The notes under the pieces are model-generated. The model saw only the letters and a list, made by a program, of their open reading frames with translations. It searched no databases and had not been told where the DNA came from. The position numbers and the translations under genes were made by a program. 64,000 nt of DNA, taken from the NCBI GenBank assembly GCA_022571515.1, contig JACZXQ010000016.1:44622-108621 (forward strand), written 5' to 3'. Shown one piece after another: positions 44,130 to 52,400 of this stretch. Source of the DNA: Gemmatimonadota bacterium. GTDB lineage: Bacteria; Gemmatimonadota; Gemmatimonadetes; Longimicrobiales; Gaopeijiaceae. Each line of letters begins with the position of its first letter. Within the stretch, counting starts at the first letter, position 1.

Positions 44130-44969
44130 TCAATCGATGGGCAGCACCTCGGCCTCCCTCAAAAAAACCCGCATCTCGGCCCAGTAATCGTCCCAGTTCG
44201 GTGGGCAATCGTTGTGGCCACATCGGTAGCTGACCAGGCGCCCATGCTCCGCGGCCTCCGAGAGCAGCTGACCATGCGAGTAGGGAATAATGTTGTCGTT
44301 TATCCCGTGAATGATGAGAACGGGGCCGTCATAGGCGGCCACGGCCGCACGGTTGTCGTAGCGATCCTTCGCCAAGAACCCCGGCAATCGGTAGAGCTGC
44401 CACGCGAGCGCGGCCACGCTCGAGAAACTGGACTCGAGCACGAGCGCGGCCACCTGCCGCCGGCCGGTGAGCGCCGCGGCCGGTCCACCTCCGAGCGAGC
44501 GTCCCAAGGCGACGATCCTGTCTCCGTCGACGTCGTCTCGCGCGGCGAGCCAGTCGTAGGCATCGACAACGGTGTGTACGATGGTCGTCTCGTTCGGCAC
44601 CCCCTCGGACCGGCCGTATCCTGGGTACTCCACCAGGAGAAGGCTCACGCCCATCTGCCTCAGCGGCTCCAGAAGCAGAGGCCAATTGTCGATGAGCTCG
44701 GCGTTGCCGTGCGTGAAGATCAACGCAGGCGATCGTGCCGTTGCGGAATCACGTATCGCGGGCAGATACCACGCTTCCGCCTTGACCGCGGGGGCGCCCA
44801 GCCAAATACGTTCGAAGCCGGGCACGTAGTCGGGAAGCGGACCTGGAGCTCTGAGTTGCACACCCACATAGGTGATCTGCCGCTGCATCAGGAAGAAGAA
44901 CGCCCCGTAGGCGAGGTATGCGACCACGGCGATGCCGAGCGCCGAGGTGGCGAGTCGGACCAGGCTCAC
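44130..44969 (-). CDS. Membrane-anchored alpha/beta hydrolase (ABHD13/BEM46-like)
   Basis: A 279-residue hydrolase with an N-terminal membrane helix (SALGIAVVAYLAYGAFFFLM). Catalytic features are LIFTHGNAELIDNW (oxyanion loop), LLVEYPGYGRSEGVPNE, the nucleophile elbow ALGRSLGGGPAAAL, Asp in IHGINDNIIPYSHGQLL and His in RCGHNDCPPNW. This pattern is that of the Bem46/ABHD13 group, whose substrates are unknown. The GTG at 44969 overlaps the upstream stop as GTGA and puts the membrane helix at the start; the frame further upstream is antisense to a membrane protein gene. Confidence 0.87.
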   Translation of the reverse strand: MSLVRLATSALGIAVVAYLAYGAFFFLMQRQITYVGVQLRAPGPLPDYVPGFERIWLGAPAVKAEAWYLPAIRDSATARSPALIFTHGNAELIDNWPLLLEPLRQMGVSLLLVEYPGYGRSEGVPNETTIVHTVVDAYDWLAARDDVDGDRIVALGRSLGGGPAAALTGRRQVAALVLESSFSSVAALAWQLYRLPGFLAKDRYDNRAAVAAYDGPVLIIHGINDNIIPYSHGQLLSEAAEHGRLVSYRCGHNDCPPNWDDYWAEMRVFLREAEVLPID

Positions 44970-45415
44970 GCGGATGAGTCGGCCGGCCGCCTGCGATCCG
45001 TGACGACCGAGAACAGTCCGGCCACGGCGATCGAGGGCGGTAGGAGCAAGAAGAGCATCCCCATGCCTGAGAGCAGGAAAACGCGAACCGGCTGACGCAA
45101 GAAGTACGCGTCCCGAAGCGCGTAATCGAGCCCATGACTTGCGGCTACGAGTAGGAGCATCGACCACACGACCCCACCCACCAAGAGTGTCCCGAGGGCC
45201 ACCGGAGCCGTCGGGTGCCTCCGATAGACCCACAGCCATGTGATCAGGGTCACCGGCAGGCCGACACGGCTCCACACCGCGAACGCAGCTCCCTCACTCT
45301 CGAACGAGGCGACCGGAATCACGACCCGGAGCCATACCACACAACCAATCCAGAGAAACAGCAAACTCCAGCGAACCGGCGGCGCATCACCGAGCCTTGC
45401 CAGCGAACGCATCAT
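44966..45415 (-). CDS. Four-helix membrane protein, unrecognised
   Basis: A 149-residue protein with four predicted helices (near 18-36, 52-66, 76-96 and 108-133). Charged loops lie between them, with a short polar tail. Nothing in it identifies a family. It is the middle of three genes joined by ATGA/GTGA overlaps: lipoprotein, this protein, then the membrane-anchored hydrolase. The three are therefore likely made together, and this protein may assist or anchor the hydrolase (inference). Confidence 0.66.
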   Translation of the reverse strand: MMRSLARLGDAPPVRWSLLFLWIGCVVWLRVVIPVASFESEGAAFAVWSRVGLPVTLITWLWVYRRHPTAPVALGTLLVGGVVWSMLLLVAASHGLDYALRDAYFLRQPVRVFLLSGMGMLFLLLPPSIAVAGLFSVVTDRRRPADSSA

Positions 45416-45867
45416 CGGTCACCCCACCGGATCGGCGGCACTACCTGGCCCACTTCGGCGATGACGGGGCCGGACACCAGAGACCCATCGCCTCGCACCA
45501 CGGTCAGGGAGGCCGGCCCGTCGGACTTCAGATGAATCCAGGTCCTGGTCAGTTGGTCCCCGGGCGCCCACAACTCCACGCCGGCCGGGTCGGTGTTCGC
45601 GCAGCCTTTGCCGGCTCCGGTGCGCAAGAACACTTGGGCGATGAATCCCGACTGGAGGTCGGCGTTGGGGCCTTCGGTCGATTGCAGGGAATCGAGTCGT
45701 ACCAACAACTCACTGGGTGTTGCCTCCCCTAGGGAATCCACGACGACGGTGACCTCGAGCGTGTCGCCGGCGCCTGGCGGCCGGTCACAACGGACCGTCC
45801 AGAACCCGTCCTGTGGGAGGTCCGGGGGCCGGCATGCGGCCAAACCGATCACCAGAAGGATGATCAA
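45412..45867 (-). CDS. Putative lipoprotein, unrecognised
   Basis: A 151-residue product starting LIILLVIGLAAC, a short lipoprotein signal with lipobox LAAC. The mature part is beta-rich (GDTLEVTVVVDSLGEATPSE, then SLTVVRGDGSLVSGPVIAEV) and has two further Cys residues. The start is uncertain: the TTG at 45867 is the only usual start codon near the signal, and the open frame extends upstream through RTLGPARW without ATG or GTG. It overlaps the membrane protein gene as ATGA. Confidence 0.6.
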   Translation of the reverse strand: MIILLVIGLAACRPPDLPQDGFWTVRCDRPPGAGDTLEVTVVVDSLGEATPSELLVRLDSLQSTEGPNADLQSGFIAQVFLRTGAGKGCANTDPAGVELWAPGDQLTRTWIHLKSDGPASLTVVRGDGSLVSGPVIAEVGQVVPPIRWGDR

Positions 45868-45899
45868 CCAACGGGCGGGCCCAAGCGTTCGCGGGATGT

Positions 45900-46904
45900 C
45901 TATCTCGAACGGATCCCGGCCAGCGCGCCCTCGATCAGCGTGTAGGCGGCTTCTCGCGCAAGGCCATCCGGGTCACGCTCATTCGCCGGTGTCGAGGCGA
46001 GTCCGAGAGCGGCGACCTTCTCGTATCGGAACATCTCGGTGAGCGCTGCGGCCAACTCCTCGCTGGTAGGGCCGCCGGGGACCGTCAGCGGGTGCCCGGC
46101 GACCTCGCGCGGATCGAGCACATCCATGTCGATATGCACGTAGATGACGTCCGTGAGGTCCGACAACCTGCGCATCTCGGCATGAAGCCTCGCGGAGCGC
46201 TGCCGAAAGTCATCCGTCGTCAGAACCGTGGCGTTGGAAGCCTCAATCAACTCGCGTTCGAGCGGATCGAGGTCGCGCACGGCGCCGAGGACGATGTGCT
46301 CGGTGGGTATGGCCTGTTCGAGCCCTGACTCGAGGCGGAGATTCCTCAGCGCCATCCCGGCCGACACCGCTACGGGCATGCCGCCGAGCATGCCGCTGAG
46401 GGTGGTCTCCGGAGTGTTGAAGTCTCCGTGCGCGTCGATGAACACCAGGCCGACTTTGCGCAGCATCCCCGAAGGATCCGAGTGCTGAAGTCCACCGAGG
46501 ATACCGATGACCGAAGTGCAGTTGGCCAGCAGACCCACCGAAAAAAATCCCTCCTGTTCGTTTTCGGCGACCATTTCCGCCAGATGTCCGTTCGCCATGC
46601 CCATACGGTGCCACTCGCCGTATTGAAGGGCTTCCTCTTCGGTGAGGCCGACCGTCTGAGTTGCCTTGAGCTCGACCCCGCCCCACGCGATGCGCCCTGC
46701 GAGCCCTCCAGCCTCCAGATAGTCCGGGGAATCGGAGAGTTCCGGAACGTTGCGTGCTCCCGAGTAGGGCATCTTGATCAGGGCCACGCGCGTGTTCCCG
46801 TCGGCGGTCTGATACCTTTGCCCAGATCCGGCCGCGGGCAGCAACAACAGAGATGCCAGTATCAGGGTCGTCGTCTTCAGGGTTATTCTCCTGCGCTTCG
46901 GCAT
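45900..46904 (-). CDS. Exported arginase/agmatinase-fold protein with altered metal site
   Basis: A 334-residue ureohydrolase-fold protein with a signal peptide (LILASLLLLPAAGSGQ). Two of the three family signatures are intact: VFIDAHGDFNTPET (DAHxD) and YVHIDMDVLDPREVAGHPLT (DxDxxDP). The first, normally GGDHS with a metal-binding His, reads LLANCTSVIGILGGLQHS, so Asn-Cys replaces Asp-His. This variant may bind one metal only or use Cys. Export is also unusual for arginases. The start at 46904 places the signal first; the longer frame upstream lacks family sequence. The product may act on guanidino or amidino compounds outside the cytoplasm. Confidence 0.84.
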   Translation of the reverse strand: MPKRRRITLKTTTLILASLLLLPAAGSGQRYQTADGNTRVALIKMPYSGARNVPELSDSPDYLEAGGLAGRIAWGGVELKATQTVGLTEEEALQYGEWHRMGMANGHLAEMVAENEQEGFFSVGLLANCTSVIGILGGLQHSDPSGMLRKVGLVFIDAHGDFNTPETTLSGMLGGMPVAVSAGMALRNLRLESGLEQAIPTEHIVLGAVRDLDPLERELIEASNATVLTTDDFRQRSARLHAEMRRLSDLTDVIYVHIDMDVLDPREVAGHPLTVPGGPTSEELAAALTEMFRYEKVAALGLASTPANERDPDGLAREAAYTLIEGALAGIRSR

Positions 46905-46995
46905 CACGCCGGATCGGGGGTTGGTTCGGGCGCCGGAAGGCCGTGTCCGAGCAAGTTGAGGCGGCAGCGAGGTGGGCACAAGCACCGGCGAGCGC

Positions 46996-47499
46996 TCAAA
47001 CGTTGCCCGAGAAGCCCTGCGCCAGATATCCGTCCAGGTCGGGTCCATCCTGGTTTTGGAGCACATGCAGGAGCCAAGCCTCGCGCTCGAATGCCTGAAC
47101 CCTCAGCTCCCACACACAGGTGGCTTCCCCGGAAGCCGTGATTTCGTGAAAGCGTGTAGGTGCCTCAGGCTGAGCGCGAAAGACATGATGGCGCAGCTCG
47201 TTCACTCGTTCCCACCAGTCCACGATCACAGTGTTGAAGAACGCAGGGGCTTCGTGGACGATGACGAACGCGGTGCCGTAGCGTTCCTCGGTCAGGGGAG
47301 GATGCGGCAGGCACGACTCGGCGATCCCTCGTGCGGCATCGACCAGCATCGGATGCGGCCGCTCGTCCTCGGTGGAAATGCCGCACATCTTTACTGCCCA
47401 GCCACCTTGCCTCCAGAGCTCGAGGAAGCGTACGGGACGCACGGTGTGGGTGAGAGTGGACGGGTCGAAGCCTTTGGTGTCTTTCTTCGCTCCCGGCAT
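46996..47499 (-). CDS. Conserved protein of unknown function (DWWxxxNELxHH motif)
   Basis: A 167-residue soluble protein. Features are FLELWRQGGWAVKMCGIS near the start, RYGTAFVIVHEAPAFFNTVI, DWWERVNELRHHVF in the middle and CVWELRVQAFEREAWLLHVL near the end. The regular hydrophobic pattern and many aromatic residues indicate a folded domain. I recall similar sequences in other high-GC bacteria, without assigned function. There is no signal peptide. It lies 91 bases upstream of the arginase-like gene on the same strand. Confidence 0.66.
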   Translation of the reverse strand: MPGAKKDTKGFDPSTLTHTVRPVRFLELWRQGGWAVKMCGISTEDERPHPMLVDAARGIAESCLPHPPLTEERYGTAFVIVHEAPAFFNTVIVDWWERVNELRHHVFRAQPEAPTRFHEITASGEATCVWELRVQAFEREAWLLHVLQNQDGPDLDGYLAQGFSGNV

Positions 47500-47668
47500 G
47501 CGCGCTCAGACTGCTAAGGTGGGGCTGTGCGCCGGCGGTTTGCTCCCAGACATACACCGAAGTGTCGCGGGCGATGCCACGGTGTCGGGCCCGGCCTGGG
47601 CCCCGCGGTCGGCCGCTCGCGTTCGAGGTCCACAAGCCCAGCGACGACACGCCTGATGATCTAGCCTT

Positions 47669-48220
47669 CTAGTCCTCCCCCCAGGTATCGGCCTCGAACC
47701 CGAAAAGCAGTAGGTCGGGAGCGGTCCATGCGTCGGGTGTGAGTCCGGCCTTCTCGCAAAGCCGGGCCAGGAACTCCTCTCGGTCCCAGCCGAAGGCGCT
47801 GGCAACGTGGGGCAGAAGCAGCGAGGAGCCGCGCTCTCCGGTGATCATTACTCCGTGGCGGCCCACCTCGATCTCGCTCGCCTCGATCGGCAGGAGCGGG
47901 TGCAGGGCGCTAATCGCGATGGTCAACGAGGAGAGTTCACCGGTGGTGACCGGGACGAAGCGTGGGTCGGACGTCGCCGCCGACACTGAAGCACGGCCGA
48001 TCGATTGCACCAGCGGCCATCTCGGCTTGGACTCGCCGATGCAACCCCTCAGGTCTCCGGTAGCACGCACCTGCAGGGTCACGAAAGACGCACGGATGTC
48101 CGTGATCGCGCGCGAGCCGACCGGATCGGGTGGGGCCGGTTCGCCACCGAGGTGAGCCTCCAGCGTGCGCCGCGCATATTCGAGCAGGGCCTTGCGGTCG
48201 GCCGGGGTCAGAGCATGCAG
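47669..48220 (-). CDS. AMMECR1 domain protein with non-standard or hidden start
   Basis: The product carries the AMMECR1 core: SFVTLQVRATGDLRGCIGES (with the family's LRGCIG), AATSDPRFVPVTTGELSSLT, IEVGRHGVMITGERGSSLLL, LPHVASAFGWDREEFLARLC and KAGLTPDAW. The family N-terminal helix is also present in frame (LTPADRKALLEYARRTLEAH). However, no ATG, GTG or TTG occurs in this frame between that helix and the barrel-gene stop at 48226. The first available codons are CTG at 48220 or 48211. A GTG at 48082 exists but would remove the helix. The start given is therefore a guess. AMMECR1 proteins have a disputed role linked to radical-SAM and dioxygenase partners. Confidence 0.8.
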   Translation of the reverse strand: MHALTPADRKALLEYARRTLEAHLGGEPAPPDPVGSRAITDIRASFVTLQVRATGDLRGCIGESKPRWPLVQSIGRASVSAATSDPRFVPVTTGELSSLTIAISALHPLLPIEASEIEVGRHGVMITGERGSSLLLPHVASAFGWDREEFLARLCEKAGLTPDAWTAPDLLLFGFEADTWGED

Positions 48221-48225
48221 GGCTT

Positions 48226-48840
48226 CTAGAATCCGATGTTCAATGCAACGCGGATTCCGAAGGCTCGGCCCGAGCTGTCCGAGTCCGGCCGCTCCACGCC
48301 GTCAACTTCCACGTTACCGAACGACACTCGGTAGAACGGCACCGCCACTTCGACGGCTAGCCGGCTAGCGACTGGAACGCGCAAGCCCACGAAGCCTCCG
48401 AAACCCACGCCATTTGCGGTGCGGCGGCCCGAGAGCGCGGTGATCGACTGTCTCAGCCACCCGACCCTTCCCGCGATGAACGGCTCGACTGCCGCACCGG
48501 TGGCAAGCACCAAGCTGGGCTCGACGAAGATCGCCAGCACGTTCCAGTCGTCGTCCGAGAAGTCCACCCCGTGCGAGTTCCACTGGCTGCCGAGCGCGAG
48601 ATACAAGCGCTCACCGGCCGCGAACCGCACCCCGATGTCCAGGCCGGGGCCGGACTCGGTCTCCCGGAAGTCGTCGCCGCCCGGGTTGTACCAACCCGCT
48701 CCGACACTGAGGTGGTGCTGCTGCTGGGCGGCGGCATTGCCGGCGACAAGTGAGATTCCGAGCGCAGCGCTCATCGTGAATAGTGCCAAGCGGCTTCGAT
48801 CGGCGACGACCCTAAGGGCGACTACCGGATGGTCATGCAT
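48226..48840 (-). CDS. Outer-membrane beta-barrel protein
   Basis: A 204-residue protein. A signal peptide (LALFTMSAALGISLVAGNAA) is followed by alternating amphipathic strands (HHLSVGAGWYNPGG, LDIGVRFAAGERLYLALGSQ, GFGGFVGLRVPVASRLAVEV) and a terminal Phe (ALNIGF), the usual signal for outer-membrane insertion. About eight strands are expected, an OmpW/OmpX-size barrel. The ATG at 48840 has GGAGAGG at proper spacing; the frame upstream lacks this. The downstream AMMECR1 gene begins at its stop. Confidence 0.82.
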   Translation of the reverse strand: MHDHPVVALRVVADRSRLALFTMSAALGISLVAGNAAAQQQHHLSVGAGWYNPGGDDFRETESGPGLDIGVRFAAGERLYLALGSQWNSHGVDFSDDDWNVLAIFVEPSLVLATGAAVEPFIAGRVGWLRQSITALSGRRTANGVGFGGFVGLRVPVASRLAVEVAVPFYRVSFGNVEVDGVERPDSDSSGRAFGIRVALNIGF

Positions 48841-49097
48841 GGGTGCCTCTCCTACTCTTCGGGGCTCCCGGACGCGCACTCCGATGCCTGGAGTGACGCT
48901 GTATTGAAAGACGATAATCAGAGTATGATCACGCGTCGAGGGGCCCAGCCGCAGACGGGGTCATCAAGAACACTCTTGCCTCGTTCCGGCGCGCACGCCC
49001 ATCTTGGGTTTTGTCATCCCCGGCAACTGCTCCAACTGATGTGGGGACGTATTATTCCTTCTGGGACCACTACCACCGAGAGCTGAGGTAACGAGCG

Positions 49098-49316
49098 ATG
49101 CGTATCACCGGCACTGTGAAATGGTTTGACGAAAAAAAGGGCTTTGGTTTTCTCCAGAAGGATGACGGTAGTGGCGACTGCTTCGTCCACCACTCCGCTA
49201 TCCGGGGAGATGGATTCAAGACGCTGAACGAGGGAGAGAAGGTCGAGTTCGAGATCGTTGAAGGGCAGAAAGGCCCCGCCGCGGCCGACGTGACCCGGAT
49301 AGACGTAGAAGAGTAG
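49098..49316 (+). CDS. Cold-shock domain protein (CspA family)
   Basis: A 72-residue single cold-shock domain that binds single-stranded nucleic acid. RNP1 reads KGFGFLQ and RNP2 reads [23 protein letters not shown] at the start and [10 protein letters not shown] at the end are standard. GAGGTAACGAGCG precedes the ATG. A 257-base gap lies upstream with a possible TATTAT -10 near 49050. A perfect 14-bp palindrome GGTCCCGCGGGACC at 49326-49339 just after the stop could end transcription, though no T run follows. Confidence 0.95.
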   Translation: MRITGTVKWFDEKKGFGFLQKDDGSGDCFVHHSAIRGDGFKTLNEGEKVEFEIVEGQKGPAAADVTRIDVEE

Positions 49317-49532
49317 CTTCGGCGTGGTCCCGCGGGACCGCTGCTCCGGGACGCTCCTCATCCAACTAGCTGGCTGTCATGCCGTCGAGCCCATGTCGAG
49401 CCTGTTTCCCGCTTCCGGCGTAGGCTATGTTGATTCGTCGTTGCTTCGGCCCACCGTCTCCAGCCGGAAGCTCTGGGCCTCGAGGCGCGCTACGAAGCGC
49501 CCAATCCTACCCGAACCTCTCAGCCTCGAGTC

Positions 49533-51053
49533 ATGACCTGGCAGCAAGTCCTCTTCGGAGTCTACCTTTTCGGGCTCGTCGTCATCACGGTGTATTCGCT
49601 GTTTCAGGCTCATCTGTTGATTCACTACTACCGATGGGTCCGAAAGCGCGACCGGCTGATCGCTCCGCCATTCGCTGAGGGGGCTCCTGACCTACCGTAC
49701 GTCACCGTTCAGATTGCGCTCTATAACGAGCGTATGGTGGCGGCGCAGATCATCGACGCTGTCGCGCGGTTCGAGTGGCCCCTGGATCGGTTGGAGATTC
49801 AGGTGCTGGACGACTCCACGGACGAGACCGTACGAATCGTAAGCGACAAGGTCGAGGAGTGGTGTGCCAAGGGGATCGATATCAAGGCCCTTCGTCGCCA
49901 GGAACGGACGGGGTTCAAGGCGGGCGCCCTCGCGGCGGGCACCGAGGCTGCGAAAGGCGACTACATCGCGATCTTCGACGCCGACTTCCTGCCCAGCCCG
50001 GACTTCCTGCGACGCATGATGCCCTACTTCGACAATCCCAGCGTGGGGATCGTCCAGGGTCGTTGGGGTCACCTGAACCTCCGCCACTCCTTCATCACGC
50101 GAATGCAGGCGATCCTGCTGGACGGGTTTTACCACCTCGAGCAGCCAGGACGCGCGTTCGCCGGCTACCTCATCCGCTTCAACGGCTCGGGCGGGATCTT
50201 GAGGAAAGCGTGCATCGAAGACGCGGGCGGATGGTCCGGGGACACCTTGGCCGAGGACCTCGACCTCTGCTACCGCGCACAGCTCGGCGGCTGGAAGATC
50301 CACTATGCGCACGACGTGGTAGCCGAGGCGGAACTGCCTCTGGCCCTGGACGACTTCAAGGCGCAGCAGTTCCGGTGGACCAAGGGTAAGGCGCAGGTAC
50401 TCCGGAAGCTGAACGGCCGCCTGTTCCACGCCCGTCTCCCGCGCACGGTGAAAGCACACGCCTACGCGGACATCTGCAACATCTTCGTGTACCTGGCGGC
50501 ATTCATATGCACGGTCCTCAGCGTTCCGTTGGCCTGGATCGTGTATGGGACCGGCACCTTCCCCGGCTACATCATCGATACATCCTTCGGGCTCATAAGC
50601 CTGTTCATATGGATGCACTATGTGGCTGTGGTTCTTGGGTACCACGTGGAGGGGAAGATCCGGCGTGCCTGGGCGTTCGCGTGGCTGTTCCCGGCCACGC
50701 TCATGACGCTGCTCGGCATCATGTTCTACCAGACGCTCGCCCTCGTTCAGGGTTTTTTCGGCGGCTCGGGTGAGTTCCTGCGTACTCCCAAGCGGGGCGC
50801 CCAAGGGGTGGCCTCCGGCTACCGGTCCTCCCACCCGTTGGCCGTGACGGCGATCGAAGCGCTGCTCACGCTCTACTTTGGAGCGGCGCTATGGATGGAC
50901 TACCAGATTGGCGCCATCGCCTTCGTGCCGTTGCACGTCGTGCTGGCATCAGGTTACGCGTTCGTGGCCGGGCACTCTCTGGCGGCCAGGGTTGGCGCGC
51001 GGGTGGGCGCGGGTAGAGCGGAAGAGAAAACAAGCCCGCTACAGGCTGCGTGA
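49533..51053 (+). CDS. Processive family 2 glycosyltransferase (cellulose-synthase-like/CslA-like)
   Basis: A 506-residue membrane glycosyltransferase. One helix at residues 8-30 precedes the GT-A domain: QIALYNERMVAAQIIDAV, the nucleotide Asp residues in VLDDSTDE, DxD-like IFDADFLPSPDF, the base in LAEDLDLCYRA and QQFRWTKGKAQVL (QxxRW). Four or five helices follow. The pattern fits beta-glycan synthases such as CslA/ceramide-glucosyltransferase-like enzymes that extend a chain while moving it across the membrane. The sugar is unknown. The gene stands alone between cold-shock and methyltransferase genes; 214 bases upstream hold no other gene. Confidence 0.92.
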   Translation: MTWQQVLFGVYLFGLVVITVYSLFQAHLLIHYYRWVRKRDRLIAPPFAEGAPDLPYVTVQIALYNERMVAAQIIDAVARFEWPLDRLEIQVLDDSTDETVRIVSDKVEEWCAKGIDIKALRRQERTGFKAGALAAGTEAAKGDYIAIFDADFLPSPDFLRRMMPYFDNPSVGIVQGRWGHLNLRHSFITRMQAILLDGFYHLEQPGRAFAGYLIRFNGSGGILRKACIEDAGGWSGDTLAEDLDLCYRAQLGGWKIHYAHDVVAEAELPLALDDFKAQQFRWTKGKAQVLRKLNGRLFHARLPRTVKAHAYADICNIFVYLAAFICTVLSVPLAWIVYGTGTFPGYIIDTSFGLISLFIWMHYVAVVLGYHVEGKIRRAWAFAWLFPATLMTLLGIMFYQTLALVQGFFGGSGEFLRTPKRGAQGVASGYRSSHPLAVTAIEALLTLYFGAALWMDYQIGAIAFVPLHVVLASGYAFVAGHSLAARVGARVGAGRAEEKTSPLQAA

Positions 51054-51131
51054 AATCACCCGGGTCGGTTCGGACAGCCACCGATCGCCAGTCGCCCCGC
51101 TGCCCCACTTGGTATCGGGCTGCGTCACGCC

Positions 51132-51839
51132 TCAGTTCCCTCCGCTCGCATCGGCGGTCACGACGGCCCACATGCCGTTCCGCCATACGCAGTCGATGCC
51201 CGTGAAGCCCGCGGCCTCGAGAAGCTCGAAGTGGACCGCGAGGGGGATGTAGTGGTCGTGCGCCGCAGCGTGATCGAGCAGCCCTTGGATCTCGTCTTCA
51301 GTACAGTGGCCGGGCTGCCGGCAGTACTCCAACCAACGCTCCCAATTGCGATCCTGACTCGCCTGCGAACCCCCCAGCATCTGGTCGGCGAACCGTAGCG
51401 CTCCTCCAGGCGACAAGGCCTCGTGGAGGTGGCGGAACAGCCGGCCTTTGTCCGTCACGTGGTGTAGGCTGATGCACGAAACGATGAGGTCGAACGCCTC
51501 GGACACCGAGTCGAGGTCCTCGAAGCGAGAGATCACGAAGGTGCTCCGGCCCGCGGAGTCCGGGTGAAGTGCAGCGAGTCGTTCGCGGGTGAGTTCGGTC
51601 ATCTCCGGAGATGCATCCACGACAGTCAGGGCGCAGTCCGGTGCGTGCTCGGCGAGCGCGAGAGTGAAGTTGCCGGTGCCACACCCGAGCTCCAGGGCTC
51701 GGCGGGGATGCGCCGGCAAATAGGCCGTGAGTTCACGGATCATCTCGTCGTAGTTCGGCAGCGCCCGACGGATCAACGAGTCGTACTCATCCCCCATCGC
51801 GCCGAAGTACCCGGATGCGGTATCAGGTCGGGCGTCCAT
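51132..51839 (-). CDS. Class I SAM-dependent methyltransferase
   Basis: A 235-residue Rossmann-fold methyltransferase. Motif I is ALELGCGTGNFTLAL, followed by TVVDASPEMTELTRERLA (motif post I), DLIVSCISLHHVTDK (motif IV) and LSPGGALRFADQMLG. An N-terminal helix-forming segment (YDSLIRRALPNYDEMIRELT) caps the domain. It resembles small-molecule methyltransferases of the Tam/UbiE type; the substrate is unknown. It ends convergent with the glycosyltransferase gene. Confidence 0.9.
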   Translation of the reverse strand: MDARPDTASGYFGAMGDEYDSLIRRALPNYDEMIRELTAYLPAHPRRALELGCGTGNFTLALAEHAPDCALTVVDASPEMTELTRERLAALHPDSAGRSTFVISRFEDLDSVSEAFDLIVSCISLHHVTDKGRLFRHLHEALSPGGALRFADQMLGGSQASQDRNWERWLEYCRQPGHCTEDEIQGLLDHAAAHDHYIPLAVHFELLEAAGFTGIDCVWRNGMWAVVTADASGGN

Positions 51840-51865
51840 GACATGTAAGTCTGACCTGTCTCCTC

Positions 51866-51904
51866 AAAAAGCAAGAGGCCGCCCCGAGCGATCGGGGCGG
51901 CCTC
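51866..51904 (-). terminator. Strong Rho-independent terminator of the minus-strand cold-shock gene
   Basis: A perfect 13-bp stem (GAGGCCGCCCCGA at 51875-51887 with its complement at 51892-51904) with loop GCGA on the plus strand. On the minus strand it is followed by TTGCTTTTT, and it begins 35 bases after the cold-shock stop. This is a classical intrinsic terminator. Confidence 0.87.
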
Positions 51905-51939
51905 GAGAGGGCCCGAAGGCCCGGTGCGGACAGGAACTA

Positions 51940-52152
51940 CTAGATTCGAACGACGTTCTCTGCGGCCGGGCCCTTCGTGCCCTCGACCACTTCGAACTCA
52001 ACCTGGTCACCCTCATTCAGGGTCTTGAATCCCTCAGCCTGGATGGCGGAGTGGTGGACAAAACAGTCCTTTCCACCCTCCCCCTCAGGCGTAATGAATC
52101 CAAATCCCTTTTGGTCGTTGAACCACTTAACCGTTCCCTTGGTACGCATCAT
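51940..52152 (-). CDS. Cold-shock domain protein (CspA family, second copy)
   Basis: A 70-residue cold-shock protein: [20 protein letters not shown] at the start, [20 protein letters not shown] and [13 protein letters not shown] at the end. It shares the FKTLNEG and KGPAA blocks with the copy at 49.1 kb. AAGGAG lies before two adjacent ATG codons; the first (52152) is four bases away, the second seven. It has its own strong terminator and a structured leader, so it is a single-gene unit of the type often made abundantly. Confidence 0.95.
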   Translation of the reverse strand: MMRTKGTVKWFNDQKGFGFITPEGEGGKDCFVHHSAIQAEGFKTLNEGDQVEFEVVEGTKGPAAENVVRI

Positions 52153-52240
52153 CCTACTCCTTGGTGTTTGTCATGGTCGGAGTCCGGACGAACCGCACCT
52201 TCCGACGTGCTGACACGCGCGGTGACTCCCCCGCGCTGGG

Positions 52241-52261
52241 CCCCTGGTAGTTGACCAGGGG
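52241..52261 (-). promoter_or_regulatory. Stem-loop in the leader of the minus-strand cold-shock gene
   Basis: CCCCTGGT (52241-52248) pairs with ACCAGGGG (52254-52261) around a 5-base loop, about 90 bases ahead of the cold-shock start. Cold-shock genes often have long structured leaders. A regulatory role is inference. Confidence 0.3.
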
Positions 52262-52264
52262 TAA

Positions 52265-52297
52265 CAAAAAAGAGGAGACCTAAAGAGACAGGTCCCC
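52265..52297 (-). terminator. Probable terminator after the epimerase gene
   Basis: On the minus strand GGGGACC pairs with GGTCTCC (52291-52297 with 52274-52280, one G-T pair) around a 10-base loop, followed by CTCTTTTTTG. It lies about 105 bases after the epimerase stop and before the cold-shock leader. Confidence 0.55.
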
Positions 52298-52400
52298 CGT
52301 AGCTTCCGTACTGTTGCCAAATCTTCTCTGTGTTGAATGCGTCTACGTATGGTCGCGGTCTGCGTTCATCGGGTCAAGTGTTTCTCGCGCGCGATGAACG

